From contig NC_092679.1 of NCBI RefSeq assembly GCF_964355755.1, forward strand, positions 7,006,001 through 7,070,000: a stretch of DNA of 64,000 nt. Direction: 5' to 3'. The notes below the pieces were generated by a model. The model was not told the origin of the DNA, did no database searches, and worked only from the letters and a program-made list of their open reading frames with translations. Positions 22,401 through 33,712 of the stretch are shown one piece after another; the first letter of the stretch is position 1, and each line of letters starts with the position of its first letter. Made by a program: the position numbers and the translations under genes. The DNA is from Antedon mediterranea (taxonomy: Eukaryota > Echinodermata > Crinoidea > Comatulida > Antedonidae).

Positions 22401-24801
22401 ATTTGGGAAAAGAAAGAGATTGTCATTAGTAGATCAACATTTTAAGAAGTGTAGTCGATTGAATTTTGATTTAGGTGACACAACAAAAAGTGAAGACTGT
22501 GAGACAACCACTGTGACCAAGAAACCAAAATATAAATTTAAGGATCGAGGCACGATGAAAAATAATAAGATTTTATCAATAAATTCCAAGCCTTGTTTAC
22601 CATCTACTAGTGCCGTTTCTCCTGTTAAAAAGGATGTTGATAAACGTAAATCAAGAAAAAGATTTTCACAGGTTTGGAATGAAAAGGTCAACCCGGCTTG
22701 CTCTAAAAAACAGAAAACTGATCTTTTTAACTTTGGAATAACTGGAAGAAAAGACGTAGTGAATTATGGTTACAAGACGATAGAAACAGTCAGTGTGATG
22801 GATGATGAGTATGAATGTAGACTTGAGAATAGAATTCTACAAGTTAGGTATGTTTTGATGATTTTTTACTTCTATGTGGTTGTTACAGCATTAGTAGAAC
22901 CCCTCCTTTGGGGGACACCCCTATTAAGGGACACCCCTATTAAGGGACACCCCTATTAAGGGACACTCCTATTAAGGGACACCCCTATTAAGGGACACCC
23001 CTATTAAGGGACACCCCTATTCAGCGGACACCCCTATTCAGCGGACACCCCTATTAAGGGACACCCCTATTCAGCGACACCCCTATTCAGCGGACACCCC
23101 TATTCAGCGGACACCCCTATTCAGCGGACACCCCTATTCAGCGGACACTCCTATTAAGGGACACCCCTATTCAGCGGACACCCCTATTCAGCGGACACCC
23201 CTATTCAGCGGACACCCCTATTAAGGGACACTCCTATTAAGGGACAAGCACAAGGCTCAATTGAATAGGGACAGGTTTTACTGTTACTATAATACTAACA
23301 ACAGTATTAAGACTAATTTACATGGACAAGCTGCAATGTTAAGAGAAAAACCGCATACTTGTCCCACATAGAATCTGTATCTATCCTGCGCGGTTTACAA
23401 ACATAGATCCTATATTTTTGCTCTAAATAAATGTATTATTATTATTTAGAATTGCTTTATTTACATAGAGACATTGATGAATTGCAACTGGAAGAGATAG
23501 CGTATATGGTTTGGAAAAATGAGCAGTACTTAAGAGACATATTCCAAGGAACGGTGAGAATTGCCCATATAAGGAATTGATAAAGACCTTAAATAACAGT
23601 ATACTATCCCTGTAGAGAGTGTACTATTTCTTAATTATGTAAACCAATGGTGAAATAAAATTAAACACACAATTTTGTTTTTATTTTTCAGAGTAAATTT
23701 AGTAAACGACATATTTCTTTCAAACAGGGTGGTCCAAAAAAGGGTAAATATATTTGCAATTATTAATCAAAGGGTAAATTACTGAAAAATCTGCTGGCCA
23801 TCAATGGAGAGGAAATAAGAAAAAAGCTAAATAAAAACCATAAAGAAAAACAGCCAGAAAGAAATTCCATACACTTGTTTAAGAGTGCTTGTCACCAAAA
23901 ATCAGACATATTCGTAATTTAGTGGCAAAATTTGTCGCACATGAAAAAAAACGCGTTTGTTTTTACTCTACTTTTTAAGAGTTTTATATATGCTAATTAG
24001 TAATTAATTAGTCAAAATCTTAAAATTTTTTGAAACTTTACTAAATTATTGTCAAGATGCTAGTTAACGTAAGTGTAAAATATTAAAACGCTAGGTTGCT
24101 ACGTTTGGCTTCCAGAGGCTGTTAAAGTTAATGTAAATTATACACCAAAAATTAACAAAATTGGCCGAAAATTGTTATTTTTCGATTTTCTCGAAAACTA
24201 AGCGATATTTTACCAAACAAACTACACATCAGGTTTACTTACATCAAGGTCTACCAATGTGCAAAATATGAGCCAATTCGAAATTTTGACCCTTGCCACC
24301 TAATGTTTGATTTTAGTGACTGGCTCTCTTAAATACATTAACAATAATAAATACTTTATAGTTGACTGTTAAAATGAATACACTTCCTTGCAGCTGACTT
24401 GGATTTTCAAGTACCACTACACATGTTCTCAGATGAACAAGTGGAAACTGTAGTTGAAACACTTGTCAAGATATTTTGTTCCAAAGGTCCTAAGGTAAAA
24501 CAATTCATTTTGCATTATGGGTAATTAAGAAGTTAGAATAAGGTAAAATGCAAAATATGAAGTACATGATGTGTTTTGCAATATTTTTGCTATGTTTTTT
24601 AATTACAACTTAAGTACCACATTCAAATCGATTGAAATACAGTATAAAAGTTTTTTTTTGTATTTTTTCCAGTACTGGGATTACGTTATGAAAGTGTTAT
24701 TAGCCGAAGCCCTGATCAAGATTTACATGGATCTACATTACGTTAGTTATAGCAAAACTCAAGAAATTATGGAAGAAAAGAAACAAGATCAAGAATATTA
24801 A
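19217..24801 (+). CDS. SLX4IP: SLX4IP-like protein with long acidic/basic middle and extra C-terminal domain
   Basis: Ten exons join in phase: 19217-19369 (tentative, weak donor CAG|GTGGCT), 19494-19583, 19698-19800, 20165-20284, 20349-20571, 20718-22847, 23469-23553, 23692-23743, 24394-24494 and 24673-24801; 1061 aa. Residues about 52-200 match the SLX4IP N-terminal domain: IGKYHVLLLQLSIYY, SGWFND, LLMLLKEPIGRRF, IKYGFHF, LHLFDEKLKVTVCQ and LGISDYFSKEE. In vertebrates SLX4IP binds SLX4-XPF and acts at telomeres and crosslinks, in the nucleus. One 2.1-kb exon encodes a Ser/Lys/Glu-rich disordered middle with basic patches (KKRRRSKLSLKRQ) and acidic runs. Residues 940-1061 form a helical domain I do not recognise (DIDELQLEEIAYMVW, YWDYVMKVLLAEALIKIYMD). 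Vertebrate SLX4IP is about 400 aa, so this is much longer. Assignment rests on the N-terminal domain only. Confidence 0.6.
19993..20084 (+). pseudogene. 5S rRNA-derived sequence (3'-truncated) in intron 3 of the SLX4IP-like gene
   Basis: TACGGCCATAC, GGTTCTCGTC.GATCACCGA, GTTAAGCAACGT.GGGCCC and CTGGATGGGAGACCG follow in 5S rRNA order, including the internal promoter region. The last 30 bases or so of 5S are absent and the helix ends do not pair. A CAGTTTTCTAGA / TAGTTTTCTAGA pair flanks it at about 19953 and 20103 and may be a target duplication. A 5S pseudogene or 5S-derived SINE head is likelier than a functional 5S gene. Confidence 0.8.
22911..23246 (+). repeat. Minisatellite, 16-17-bp unit GGGACACCCCTATTAA
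   Basis: About 20 head-to-tail copies of two unit types, GGGACACCCCTATTAA and CGGACACCCCTATTCAG, in intron 6 of the SLX4IP-like gene, starting about 63 bp after the exon 6 donor. Reading through from exon 6 enters it, but the GTATGT donor at 22848 shows it is intronic. Confidence 0.9.
23883..24328. mobile_element. MITE with TTAA target duplication
   Basis: TTAA flanks a 446-bp segment whose ends are imperfect inverted repeats of about 30 bp (GAGTGCTTGTCACCAAAAATC at the left; GATTTTAGTGACTGGCTCTC at the right). TTAA duplication is typical of piggyBac and Kolobok elements. It lies in intron 8 of the SLX4IP-like gene and has no coding frame. Confidence 0.7.
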
Positions 24802-24820
24802 TTACAAATACTGTTTTTAT

Positions 24821-24836
24821 AATAAAGTTTAATAAA
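24821..24836 (+). terminator. Poly(A) signals of the SLX4IP-like gene
   Basis: Two AATAAA hexamers, at 24821 and 24831, lie 20-35 bp after the stop codon. Confidence 0.6.
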
Positions 24837-24839
24837 ACT

Positions 24840-25814
24840 TGAAAATCTAGTGAACACTGGTTTCTACACCAATTTTACTTGGATACAAATAAAAGCTACC
24901 TTTATACTTTTACATATAAATAATTATTGTATATTGGAACCACATTAGTATTACTATTAGCTGAGTGTTTGTAAATGCAGAGATATTTGTATAAAAAGAT
25001 GACTGTGGAAATTGGTTATTTGCACTTTATTTTACGTAAAACTCAAAGGTGCTTTTAATATAGTTCATACAATATAAAAATAAGAAAATTTAAAATGATA
25101 ATTATATATTTCATATTCATTTAAAATCTATTTACAATATTTGTAATGAGAGAAAATGTTCTTTGTATTTAGCAGTTAACATTTTTAGATATTGACGCTC
25201 CCGTAAATTGTGTAGATTTGCTAGGTGATGTGACAGTTCACCACAAGTTTGAAACTGTAATTTGGAATGTGTAATTATAATCTGTCAATATTAGATCAAT
25301 TTAATTGCAAGCACTCACTACAATACTGAAATTCTTCATTGTAATAAGATAAAACATATATTTCAACCAGCAGCTAAACACAAATTTGTTACATAATTTA
25401 TATTTATTGCGAAGGACCATATTTTTGCATTTTATAGCTTCACTCAGAATGGTTCTCTTATATATAATATAAATGTTAATTGCTTTTTTTTAACCAAACA
25501 AAACAACCCACTGTTCATTCCACTCCCAACATGGTTTACTAAAGGTGACATATTCTTTTATATATATATTGTACAGTTAAAATTGGAAAGACAATAATGA
25601 AGGATATATGCACAAACATTTACTGTTTACTTCTATCCATGTGTATGCTCAACGACAGGGTTAACTATATTGATCTAGATTTAACATTAGTCTCTTACAA
25701 CAAACTTTTCCTGTCCATTTTGTATTGGTCAAGTTTGTTTTGTACACAATGTGTATATAGTTATATTTATATACAAACCACATAGGTTGGTGTCAACTAA
25801 TTGAAAAAATGCAT
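24840..25814. other. Convergent intergenic region / 3' UTRs
   Basis: AT-rich DNA between the ends of the SLX4IP-like gene (+) and VIPAS39 (-). A minus-strand AATAAA (TTTATT at 25403-25408) about 410 bp past the VIPAS39 stop is a candidate poly(A) signal. No other feature seen. Confidence 0.4.
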
Positions 25815-28800
25815 TCATGTCTTCCATTTTATACTCTGAAAAAAAAAATAAAGACCAGCATGTTACTAATCTTCTTGTAAGTTGCCCCCTCCTCCCAAAA
25901 AAATGAAGAATAATTAAATCAGACTTTGAATACTGTTTTAATTTGAAGAAAATAAATGTTACATTGATTGATTGATTGAATAGGCTATTGAAAGTTAATC
26001 ACTTCCGTAGAACCAAAAAAAGATGTTTTCACTTACAAATGACAAAATAAATTGTTAAATTCAACCAAAAATCCATTAGCTGGCAGCCAATTTGACTATT
26101 TTTTTTCTTTAAACTACAGTTTTTTCAGGTTAATAAATTTTTATTTGATCTCATTTTTTATCAAAGTGGATAAAATGGCATATTCAAGAAAACAATGTTT
26201 AATTATTTTACGTCTTTAATTAATACTTACAGTGTTCTTTAAAAGTGTTTGAAGTTGAATGTCCTCACTTGACCCATACTTGACCTCAGTCCTGTAATTC
26301 TGCAAGCCTCTTAAGTCTCGCATTTGTTTTAGTGTCTCTATGACAACAGAATGGATCTTGTACTTCTTGGCTGTTTCTAATCTCTTAGTTGCATCATCCA
26401 TCATCAACATGTATTTTTGTAATATCTGAAATTCATTAATTTGAAGAATTGGAATTGAGCAGAGCTCTATTGAATATGTTTTGTCGATTAAGTAAAAAAA
26501 ACACATTCCAGGGCCCCTGGATTTAGTCAGTGTGTGCTCATAGCTGTTGTGGCACTGTTTGGGAGGTTTGTTAAAATGATTGTGAATATAAACACTTACA
26601 TCGTTTGGCGCTTTTGCTTTCAATAAAATACCCACAATTCTATCAAAGCCCACTGTTGGTTTCTTGGTTTTCATTATCCATTTCTGTTTTTAAAAACAAT
26701 GTTAAAAAAGAGTATTGAAAAAAGAACAACACCAATTACATCTAAAACACAACACCAATGACATTATGGTTAGCAAACACTTAGATTACAATTAAATAGA
26801 CAACATTAATTAAATAAAGTATATTACTTTATTAAGACAAAAAATGATTTGAATACCTTTGGTGCTAACAGAGTTTCTAAGTCGGCCCATTTACGCTGAT
26901 TAGCACATGCTTTAGCTGCTGTCATTACATACTGCTTCTCGCTCATATTAAATTCTTTAACTAAAGATTCTGGACTACTTATTGATGACTGTAAAAACAA
27001 CATACAGATCAAAATAAGACATTTGATTAGTAAACATTACTTCCACCCCAATTTGATATATTTTGAGAATACACTTCTTGAATATTTATAAAGATTCATT
27101 GCCTAGATCTTTTTTAAACTTGAACATGAAAATACAATAATGTACAGCAAAAAATGTCCACACACCTGTGATTGGTTAAAATGGTATTTACAACAATAAT
27201 ATAAAGTTGTTATCAACGGTAGAAAATATAATTCTGCTTCTTTTGGACAATCTGCAAAAGGTGGTTTTCTTTCTCTACTTGCTTTAGAGTCTGCACCCTT
27301 AGAATTAGAAACAATGATATTGTAAAATAGTCTTGGTTACTACTTGTAGGATGGCATTAGGGACTTTTAGACTTTCACGTCGACTGCTACCCTATTACGT
27401 TTATTTTTATGATGCGCTAGACGACTGGTACGTAGACTGGCAAAGCTTGAGCACTAAGACGCCAGCCTTCGTTCAGAAAATTAGGGATCTCGGCTAGGCC
27501 TAAGCTACACACTTAGCCTGCCCTAAGCCTGTATACTTCCACCGACCAGTGGAATAGCACCATGGATGAGCGCTACTATAGAGATTACAAGCTCAGATCC
27601 CAAGGTCATACATTCACCGGCACGTCAACGTAAATGTCCACTTAATCTAAATGTTCATATATCTGTCGACGGGAACAGTCGACTACAACCCATGTGGACA
27701 TGACCGTCATGTGCACGTTAACCCAATCTAAAAGTATGGAGTACAATTATATTACTAATACAGTATCTATGTTATATGCCATAAAAATCATGCCATGTAT
27801 TCAACTTTATTCTGAGGCAAATTTAAAATGGAAAGTGTCCACTTAATAGTAGAGGTGTCCTTGAATATGTACTAAATGAGTTTGATGAGAAACTTTAACT
27901 CGTAAAGTTTCAATATGATATCAATTTTAGCTTAAATTTATAAAAATTATATAATGCTAAAATAAATAAATAAAATAAAAATTTATAAATTAAATCATTG
28001 TGTACTTACCTCAATCAAAATCTGTTTATTTAACAGTGAACACTGTTCACGAAGTAATACTGTTTCACGATGAAGTATCTTGTATCCCTCAAAATATAAA
28101 CTAATAAAATATAAAGGAATTGTCCATTAAGCATTTTCTTACCTCAGACATGAATAGGTTTATATGAACATATTCTGACCTCATTAACTTCATGAATTAA
28201 GTGTCTCAAGTACTTACTCAGTGCATTTTTTCATACTCTGATATCTAGCTTGTGGTGAGCTTTCCTGAAGAGTTAACCGGTATCTGCACATCTAAAAAAT
28301 ACAATATGATAAAACATGCGTAAATGTTTCTTCTTGACAACCATCAAGTGCTTAAGAAAGTAAGATGCAATGCTAAAATGGATTTTAAAAATATACTTAC
28401 AGCTGCTTCCTCTTTTCGTCCAAGAGTTCTAAAAATAAAAGTAAACAAATTACAGATAAATGAATAGATGATAAAACCAATAAAATAAAGAAGTTAAAAA
28501 CTAAGCTATTACAGTTTTTCGACAGATGAAATTTCGGATCCACAGTTAATTAGATAACAATAGGACTGGCCACATTTAATCAACAAAGTGTCTAGTGTGT
28601 TTATACTTTTACAGGTGTGGAGTATTAAGAACTACAGTACTGTACATAATAATTAGGTGTTTGAATTGATTGCAGGTGAAGACAACTTACTGGAGCTGTG
28701 AGGCTAAAACTTCTTCATCTCCCATTGATCGTAAATACACTGCATAGTGGTTTATTGCTACAGGTCTTTTACGCAGTTCACTAATAAATATTGAATTCTT

Positions 28801-31800
28801 TAATGTCTTCTTGAGAAATAAAACAATCTAATAATATAGAAATAAAAATTAAAATTACATTTGCCCATTGTGATCTCTCAAACTATTTTCGGTTGTGTGT
28901 GTGTATTTTGTGAACATCTAATGATTATTTAATTCTGACTGAATTGAGATTCAGAATTTTCTTCTCAATTTTTTACCATTAAATCACTTAATCTCATGAT
29001 GTATATCTAAAAAGTTTTTTTGTTTTGATAAATCTACCACAGCAAATATTCTTACTGCAGTAATAAAGTTACCGTCAAGGTATTCAATGGCTTAATTTCA
29101 ATACTTACTGCAGTAATAGAGTTACCATCATGATATTCAATAGCTGAATCAAGAAGCGTAAGTTTATCAGGTAAGGACTTGTACATCTCTAATGAGAAAG
29201 GCTCTCCCATCACCATTCTAATTATGGTATCTGATACCTTAGGAGCATCCCATCTTGAACGTTCTGAACTCTGATAATAAAAAATGTGAGCAGTTTGTAC
29301 ATTATGAACATTAATTACTTAGTTATTAGCGGTTAAGTCAAATAGCCGAGCCGTTAAGACCTAAAGAGCAAACAATATCGGCAAGAGTTCTAAGCCGACT
29401 CGCTCCTAATTCTGGTGGTGGAACAAGTCTTTTCAAATAAGGACTATAAACCATAGGTCAAGTGTACACAGTTATAACCTGTGTGCACTTTAAAGAACCC
29501 AGTTCATTATTCGAGAAGAGTAGGGGTTACCCAGGTGAACTGGTTTACAAAACAGGGGGATTACCACCTATCTGATAGGACAATGATTCATTTACTATTG
29601 GTAATCCTATGCCCAAATACATAATAAAAAAATATAAACAAGCAGAATACAAATAGACTTCATTGTTCACCTGTAGTTTCCTCTTCAGTGATGTAACTTC
29701 TGCATACAATTTAGAAACTTCAGTATGACTTAATTTGGAGTCCCTTTTTACAGCTGAAATTAATATCCAAACGAAAAAAGGTCAAAATAAAAGCAATTTT
29801 TTCAAACATAAAACAATGCAAAAACAAAATTGATAGGTCAAGAAAAATTGCTCAGCATATCACTAAATGTAATATCACACCACTATCTCAAATCTACGAA
29901 AAACGTGTTGCCCTCAAAATACATAAAATAATTAAATAGGTCTGATATTAGACTCTGTCCACCACGTAATGTGCGATGTCGTTTTAGAATTTTATTTATG
30001 CCAAACTCTATTCATATTTTTTAAGACAATCCTACTGTACCTGATTCAAGAGACGATGCAGAAGAAGAGGTTGGTTTGGACAAGTTCTTAGTACCTACTG
30101 AAAAATAATGATTTAAGAACGTTATAAAGCAATAGTTCATAGTGTACTAGGTAGCAGAGATAAGCATCCGTCATATATGTATAGTGGAAATAGAAACAAT
30201 TGAAATGAATATAATAGTACCTGTTTCTGATGATGTTGTTAATCTAAATGATGGTTTTGATATCTTTTCACCTTTAATTAATAATAAAATAAATACAAGT
30301 AAATTAATGATATTATTATTTTGTAATAACCAGTGTAATGTTAATGCAGAATTTTACGCTGTTTTAGTCTTTAATATTTTTTTTATCTGGGTTAGTAGCA
30401 TTCTTTAATAATGCAGACCAATAGTCTAACTTATTTTTATGCTGGATAACTATCTTTATCAATAAACAATTATTATTACATGTTAAATGTGAGTGCAGAT
30501 GAGAAGAATTAACATTATTAATCTTCTTTAAATTAGTGAAATATTAAGTGAATTTAAGTTTAGAGCCCATTGTAGATGTATAAAGCTGTGCAAATCAAAA
30601 GGTTAAAAAGCTTAGAGATTTCAGTGATGAAGCAAAACCTATTATAGAATTAAGAGAACAGAGGTTGGTTAGTAAGTGGGAGAGAGGGGGAGGGGGAGTC
30701 GGTGGGGTGGGCGAAGACTGGGGTTGTAGTAGCTGTGTCAAATGTCAAATGTGTGATAATGGGATAAAACAATGACTGATGGTTCTCCATTCAAACCATA
30801 TTTCTGTGTTAAATTTTGTTTATTTTTTAACCAAGTGCACTGAGACTTACGCATTGATACATGAATTTAAATTAGTTAAAAAAGAAGGCAAAAGAAGAGA
30901 AGATAATGGTAACATGTTAAAGACCCCTTCCCTGCAATTTTGGACGTTTTTTGGAAAATAATACATATATATCACTTTAAAAACATTAAACCATGTCATT
31001 CCTTGTCTTAAATGTACGTTTTATGGTAAATTATGATAAAAAGTGAGAAACAATGCACTACCTAAGTAGCTCGCGGCGATCGACCTCTCGTGGACGATCT
31101 TAGGCCTAGCCTAGCTAGGCTTAGTTTTGTAGGCCTAGCTGGTAAACATCGGTAACGTACGAACATCATACGCTAGCTATATACCTAGCCTGACGTTGTA
31201 TAGTTGCTGCATTAATTGTCTTTCTATTTTTGCCAGACTCCGTTGATACAAATTGGGGAAAACCCGGTATTTTCGCCGAAAAGTTAGGAGTCTTCCATTT
31301 GTTTTGGCCTCACGATCGATCGAAAAGTGGGCGAATTACAGGTGAAAAACAAAAATATCAATCCGCGCGCAATGCATTTTGGGATTTATAGCGGGCCGCT
31401 ATAATTATTAGAATCGACTTATTTTTCATATTTTTAACTGTTTAAAGACGAAAAAAGTTATCGCAATAGGACCATATAGTAGTATTATTTTTACATTAAA
31501 TATAGTTTGTGATCTTAAATTAGATCTAAAAAACGTAGGGAAGGGGGCTTTAAATGTTTGGAGGATGACAAAATAAATTTACACAATACGTTACCAATCG
31601 TCAAACTAGCAGATTTTTTGTGATAACTTTTACTGGCACTTGTTTGGGTTGGCTTGGGTTGTTCAGGCTTGGGTTCAGGCTGGGAGGGTTTTCCTTTATT
31701 TGTACCTGTTTTTGGAAAATTGTTAGCTATCTCTACTGGCCTAGAAGGCTTTGTAAATGATGCATTTTTGTTAGTTCCCCTGGCAGATGTAACCCGTGGG

Positions 31801-32525
31801 CCGGTGAACTCCTCTATGCGTGTACCTGTCCAATCAATTATTTCATTCTGAAATTTAAAACATGGATTATGTATTTTTGTATACTGCAGTATGTTTTCTT
31901 ATCAGTAAGTTAAAATAGTTAAAATCAAATAATGTTATAGGTGGAATTGTGTTACATTGTATCTGATTAACATTTTTTTTTAAATCAAAATGTAAATCTA
32001 TATTTGAAACATAAAATTATGCAAACAAATTATTTTTTAAGCTATTTCTTGCTATCAGCTCACCTCGTCATCTGCGTCATCGAAGAAGTTTTGCCGTTTT
32101 TCTTTTTGGTTCCAGTAACCTTCATCTTCCTCATCTCCCTTTTATTTCAAGTTCAGATTTATTCACATATGTAAACACATACAAAAATATAATAGATACA
32201 AATATTTAATATACAATAATTGTTTAATTTAAAAATATTTAAATAATTTCTAATAATTTAAATTAACTTCATCTTTAATATAATAAATTATTAGGGAGCA
32301 GTGTACACAAAATATCAACAGACTCACCTTAGTTTGGAAACCATTAAAAAAAAATAAAAGTTACCTAGGCCCATGAATGGTCACATGAGCAGATAGGCCT
32401 AAAAACCAGCCGCGCCCCCTTCTAAAATTATTATCGACAGAATGACATAGCCTAGGCCTAGGCCTAGCTTATAACGTAAATCACTCCGGTTTTAAACCTA
32501 CCTTTAATGAATATCTTACTGACAT
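25815..32525 (-). CDS. VIPAS39: VIPAS39 / SPE-39 (VPS33B-interacting trafficking protein)
   Basis: Sixteen in-phase exons: 32525-32502, 32138-32064, 31847-31595, 30271-30221, 30097-30041, 29753-29671, 29270-29109, 28827-28691, 28428-28401, 28291-28218, 28100-28010, 27297-27166, 26988-26857, 26683-26600, 26425-26231 and 25835-25815; 532 aa against 493 in human. The start MSVRYSLKGDEEDEGYWNQK matches the human GDEEEYWN start. The middle (SLEMYKSLPDKLTLLDSA, EYHDGNSITA, FLKKTLKNSIFISELR) and the end (SEKQYVMTAAKACANQ, TVGFDRIVGILLKAKAPND, SIKWKT) follow the family throughout, including the short last exon. VIPAS39 pairs with VPS33B in the CHEVI complex for late-endosome and lysosome-related trafficking. 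Exons 3-5 encode a Ser/Pro/Lys-rich linker; exons 4 and 5 are small phase 1-1 cassettes that could be skipped. It converges on the SLX4IP-like gene. Confidence 0.93.
29051..29095 (-). repeat. Duplicated 3' end and splice donor of VIPAS39 exon 7
   Basis: Directly after the real exon 7 donor (29108), intron 7 carries a diverged second copy of the last 35 bases of the exon plus donor: ATTACTGCA|GTAAG appears in both, as do TATTGAATA..TGATGGTAAC and CATTGAATACCTTGACGGTAAC. The copy has an in-frame stop and no acceptor, so it should not be coding. Confidence 0.75.
30658..30728 (+). other. G-rich tract, possible G-quadruplex
   Basis: The plus strand has runs GGGGGAGGGGGAG, GGTGGGGTGGG and GGGG within 60 bp, in intron 3 of VIPAS39 (on its template strand). 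Four G-tracts with short loops could form a quadruplex. Confidence 0.4.
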
Positions 32526-32760
32526 GGCTACTAAAAACTATAACACTTATTGCAAAGGAATTTTAAATTTAAAACATTGTTTTTGTAACATTCAATAATC
32601 AGTTCCTTGTTTACAGGTGGTGAAGTCACACGGACGGTAATTTTTTATTAAATTAATTAGGCTGTGCTTGTTTTCTTTCTTTTTCCGGTAAAACAAAATA
32701 CGCCGTAATGCGCATGCTCAGTGAGCGCAGTAGAGAAACGCCCACTTTAGTTTAATTTCA
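32526..32760 (-). promoter_or_regulatory. Probable VIPAS39 5' flank / promoter
   Basis: The start ATG at 32525 is preceded by about 235 bp up to a MITE. It contains ATGCGCATGCTCAGTGAGCGC at 32708-32728, similar to an NRF1-type GCGCATGC element often found in TATA-less housekeeping promoters. Assignment is by position. Confidence 0.4.
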
Positions 32761-32890
32761 TAAAGCTCTGTCTACAATTATATCAAATTTTTAAAATGTA
32801 ATGTGCCCATCATATATATAGACATGATGATGTCATATCACTATCATACCTTTTTTGTCAAACTAATTTGATAGTGTAGACAGAGCTTAA
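32761..32890. mobile_element. MITE copy 1 (TAAAGCTCTGTCTACA family)
   Basis: Ends are inverted repeats (TAAAGCTCTGTCTACA at the left; TTTGATAGTGTAGACAGAGCTTA at the right). The centre has GTGCCCATCATATATA and GATGATGTCATATCACTA. This is the first of seven related copies in the window. Confidence 0.85.
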
Positions 32891-33475
32891 TAAATCAATG
32901 CATTGGGCACAATATCATCAAAACGAAAAAATAACAAATATTGTTTGAAGGCTTGCCCCCGGGAGGCTTGCATGTGAAATCAAATGTTTATATTAAAGTT
33001 TGCGGTACACGATATTATATATAGTTCTGAAAATAACTGATAAATAACCTGTGAGAATGTAACAAAACTAAACAGTGAATAAAATACAATTAATTAATTA
33101 ATTTTTGTGTTATATTTTATTAATCAATAATCTTCAATTGTTGCCATGGAAATAAAGCAACAAACGACATTTATAATAATAGTATGGACAAGTTTGTCTC
33201 AACTTCTCAATTAAAATCTGCCAGCGGCATGATTTTTATACCAGGGAAGAGTTCATTCGTTTTTGCTGTGTTTTATCCAGGTCAATTACAAATAATAATT
33301 TCAGTCTCTTAACTTCCATCAATCTGCCAATTCATATTAGTTTCTTATGGTATTTGTTGCCCAGCTGCTAAATTTATCCAGGTCAGTTTCTTTAACTTTT
33401 ACACAATCCACAGCAATATAGCAGTAATATCAGGCCAATTTCCAATGGTCAGTGATAAGTAACTCAAAGTCAGTT

Positions 33476-33550
33476 TCTTAAACAAGTTCAGGTCAGTTTC
33501 CTAAACAAGTTCAGATCAGTTTCCTAAACAGGTTCAGGTCAGTTTCCTAA
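33476..33550 (-). repeat. Short tandem repeat CAGGTCAGTTTCCTAAACAAGTT
   Basis: Three to four copies of a 23-bp unit downstream of the MRPS10 stop, with single-base differences. They would lie in its 3' UTR if transcription runs to the AATAAA candidate (TTTATT at 33116-33121). Confidence 0.6.
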
Positions 33551-33712
33551 ACTTTCACACAACACCAGAGCAGTAGCTAATTATTTCAGACCAATATCCA
33601 CTGTATTTGATGTACAACCACTAATGCTCAAGTTTTTTTTTTCTCTCAATTTCAATTTGCAAAACTTGTTAAACTGTGTTAACTCATCAGGGCCGATTCT
33701 TGAATACTATTA

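Noticed and set aside
22848-22959. Extension of the large SLX4IP-like exon to a stop at 22959
   Set aside because: A strong GTATGT donor at 22848 and phase-matched downstream exons with a coherent domain show the extension is intron entering a minisatellite.
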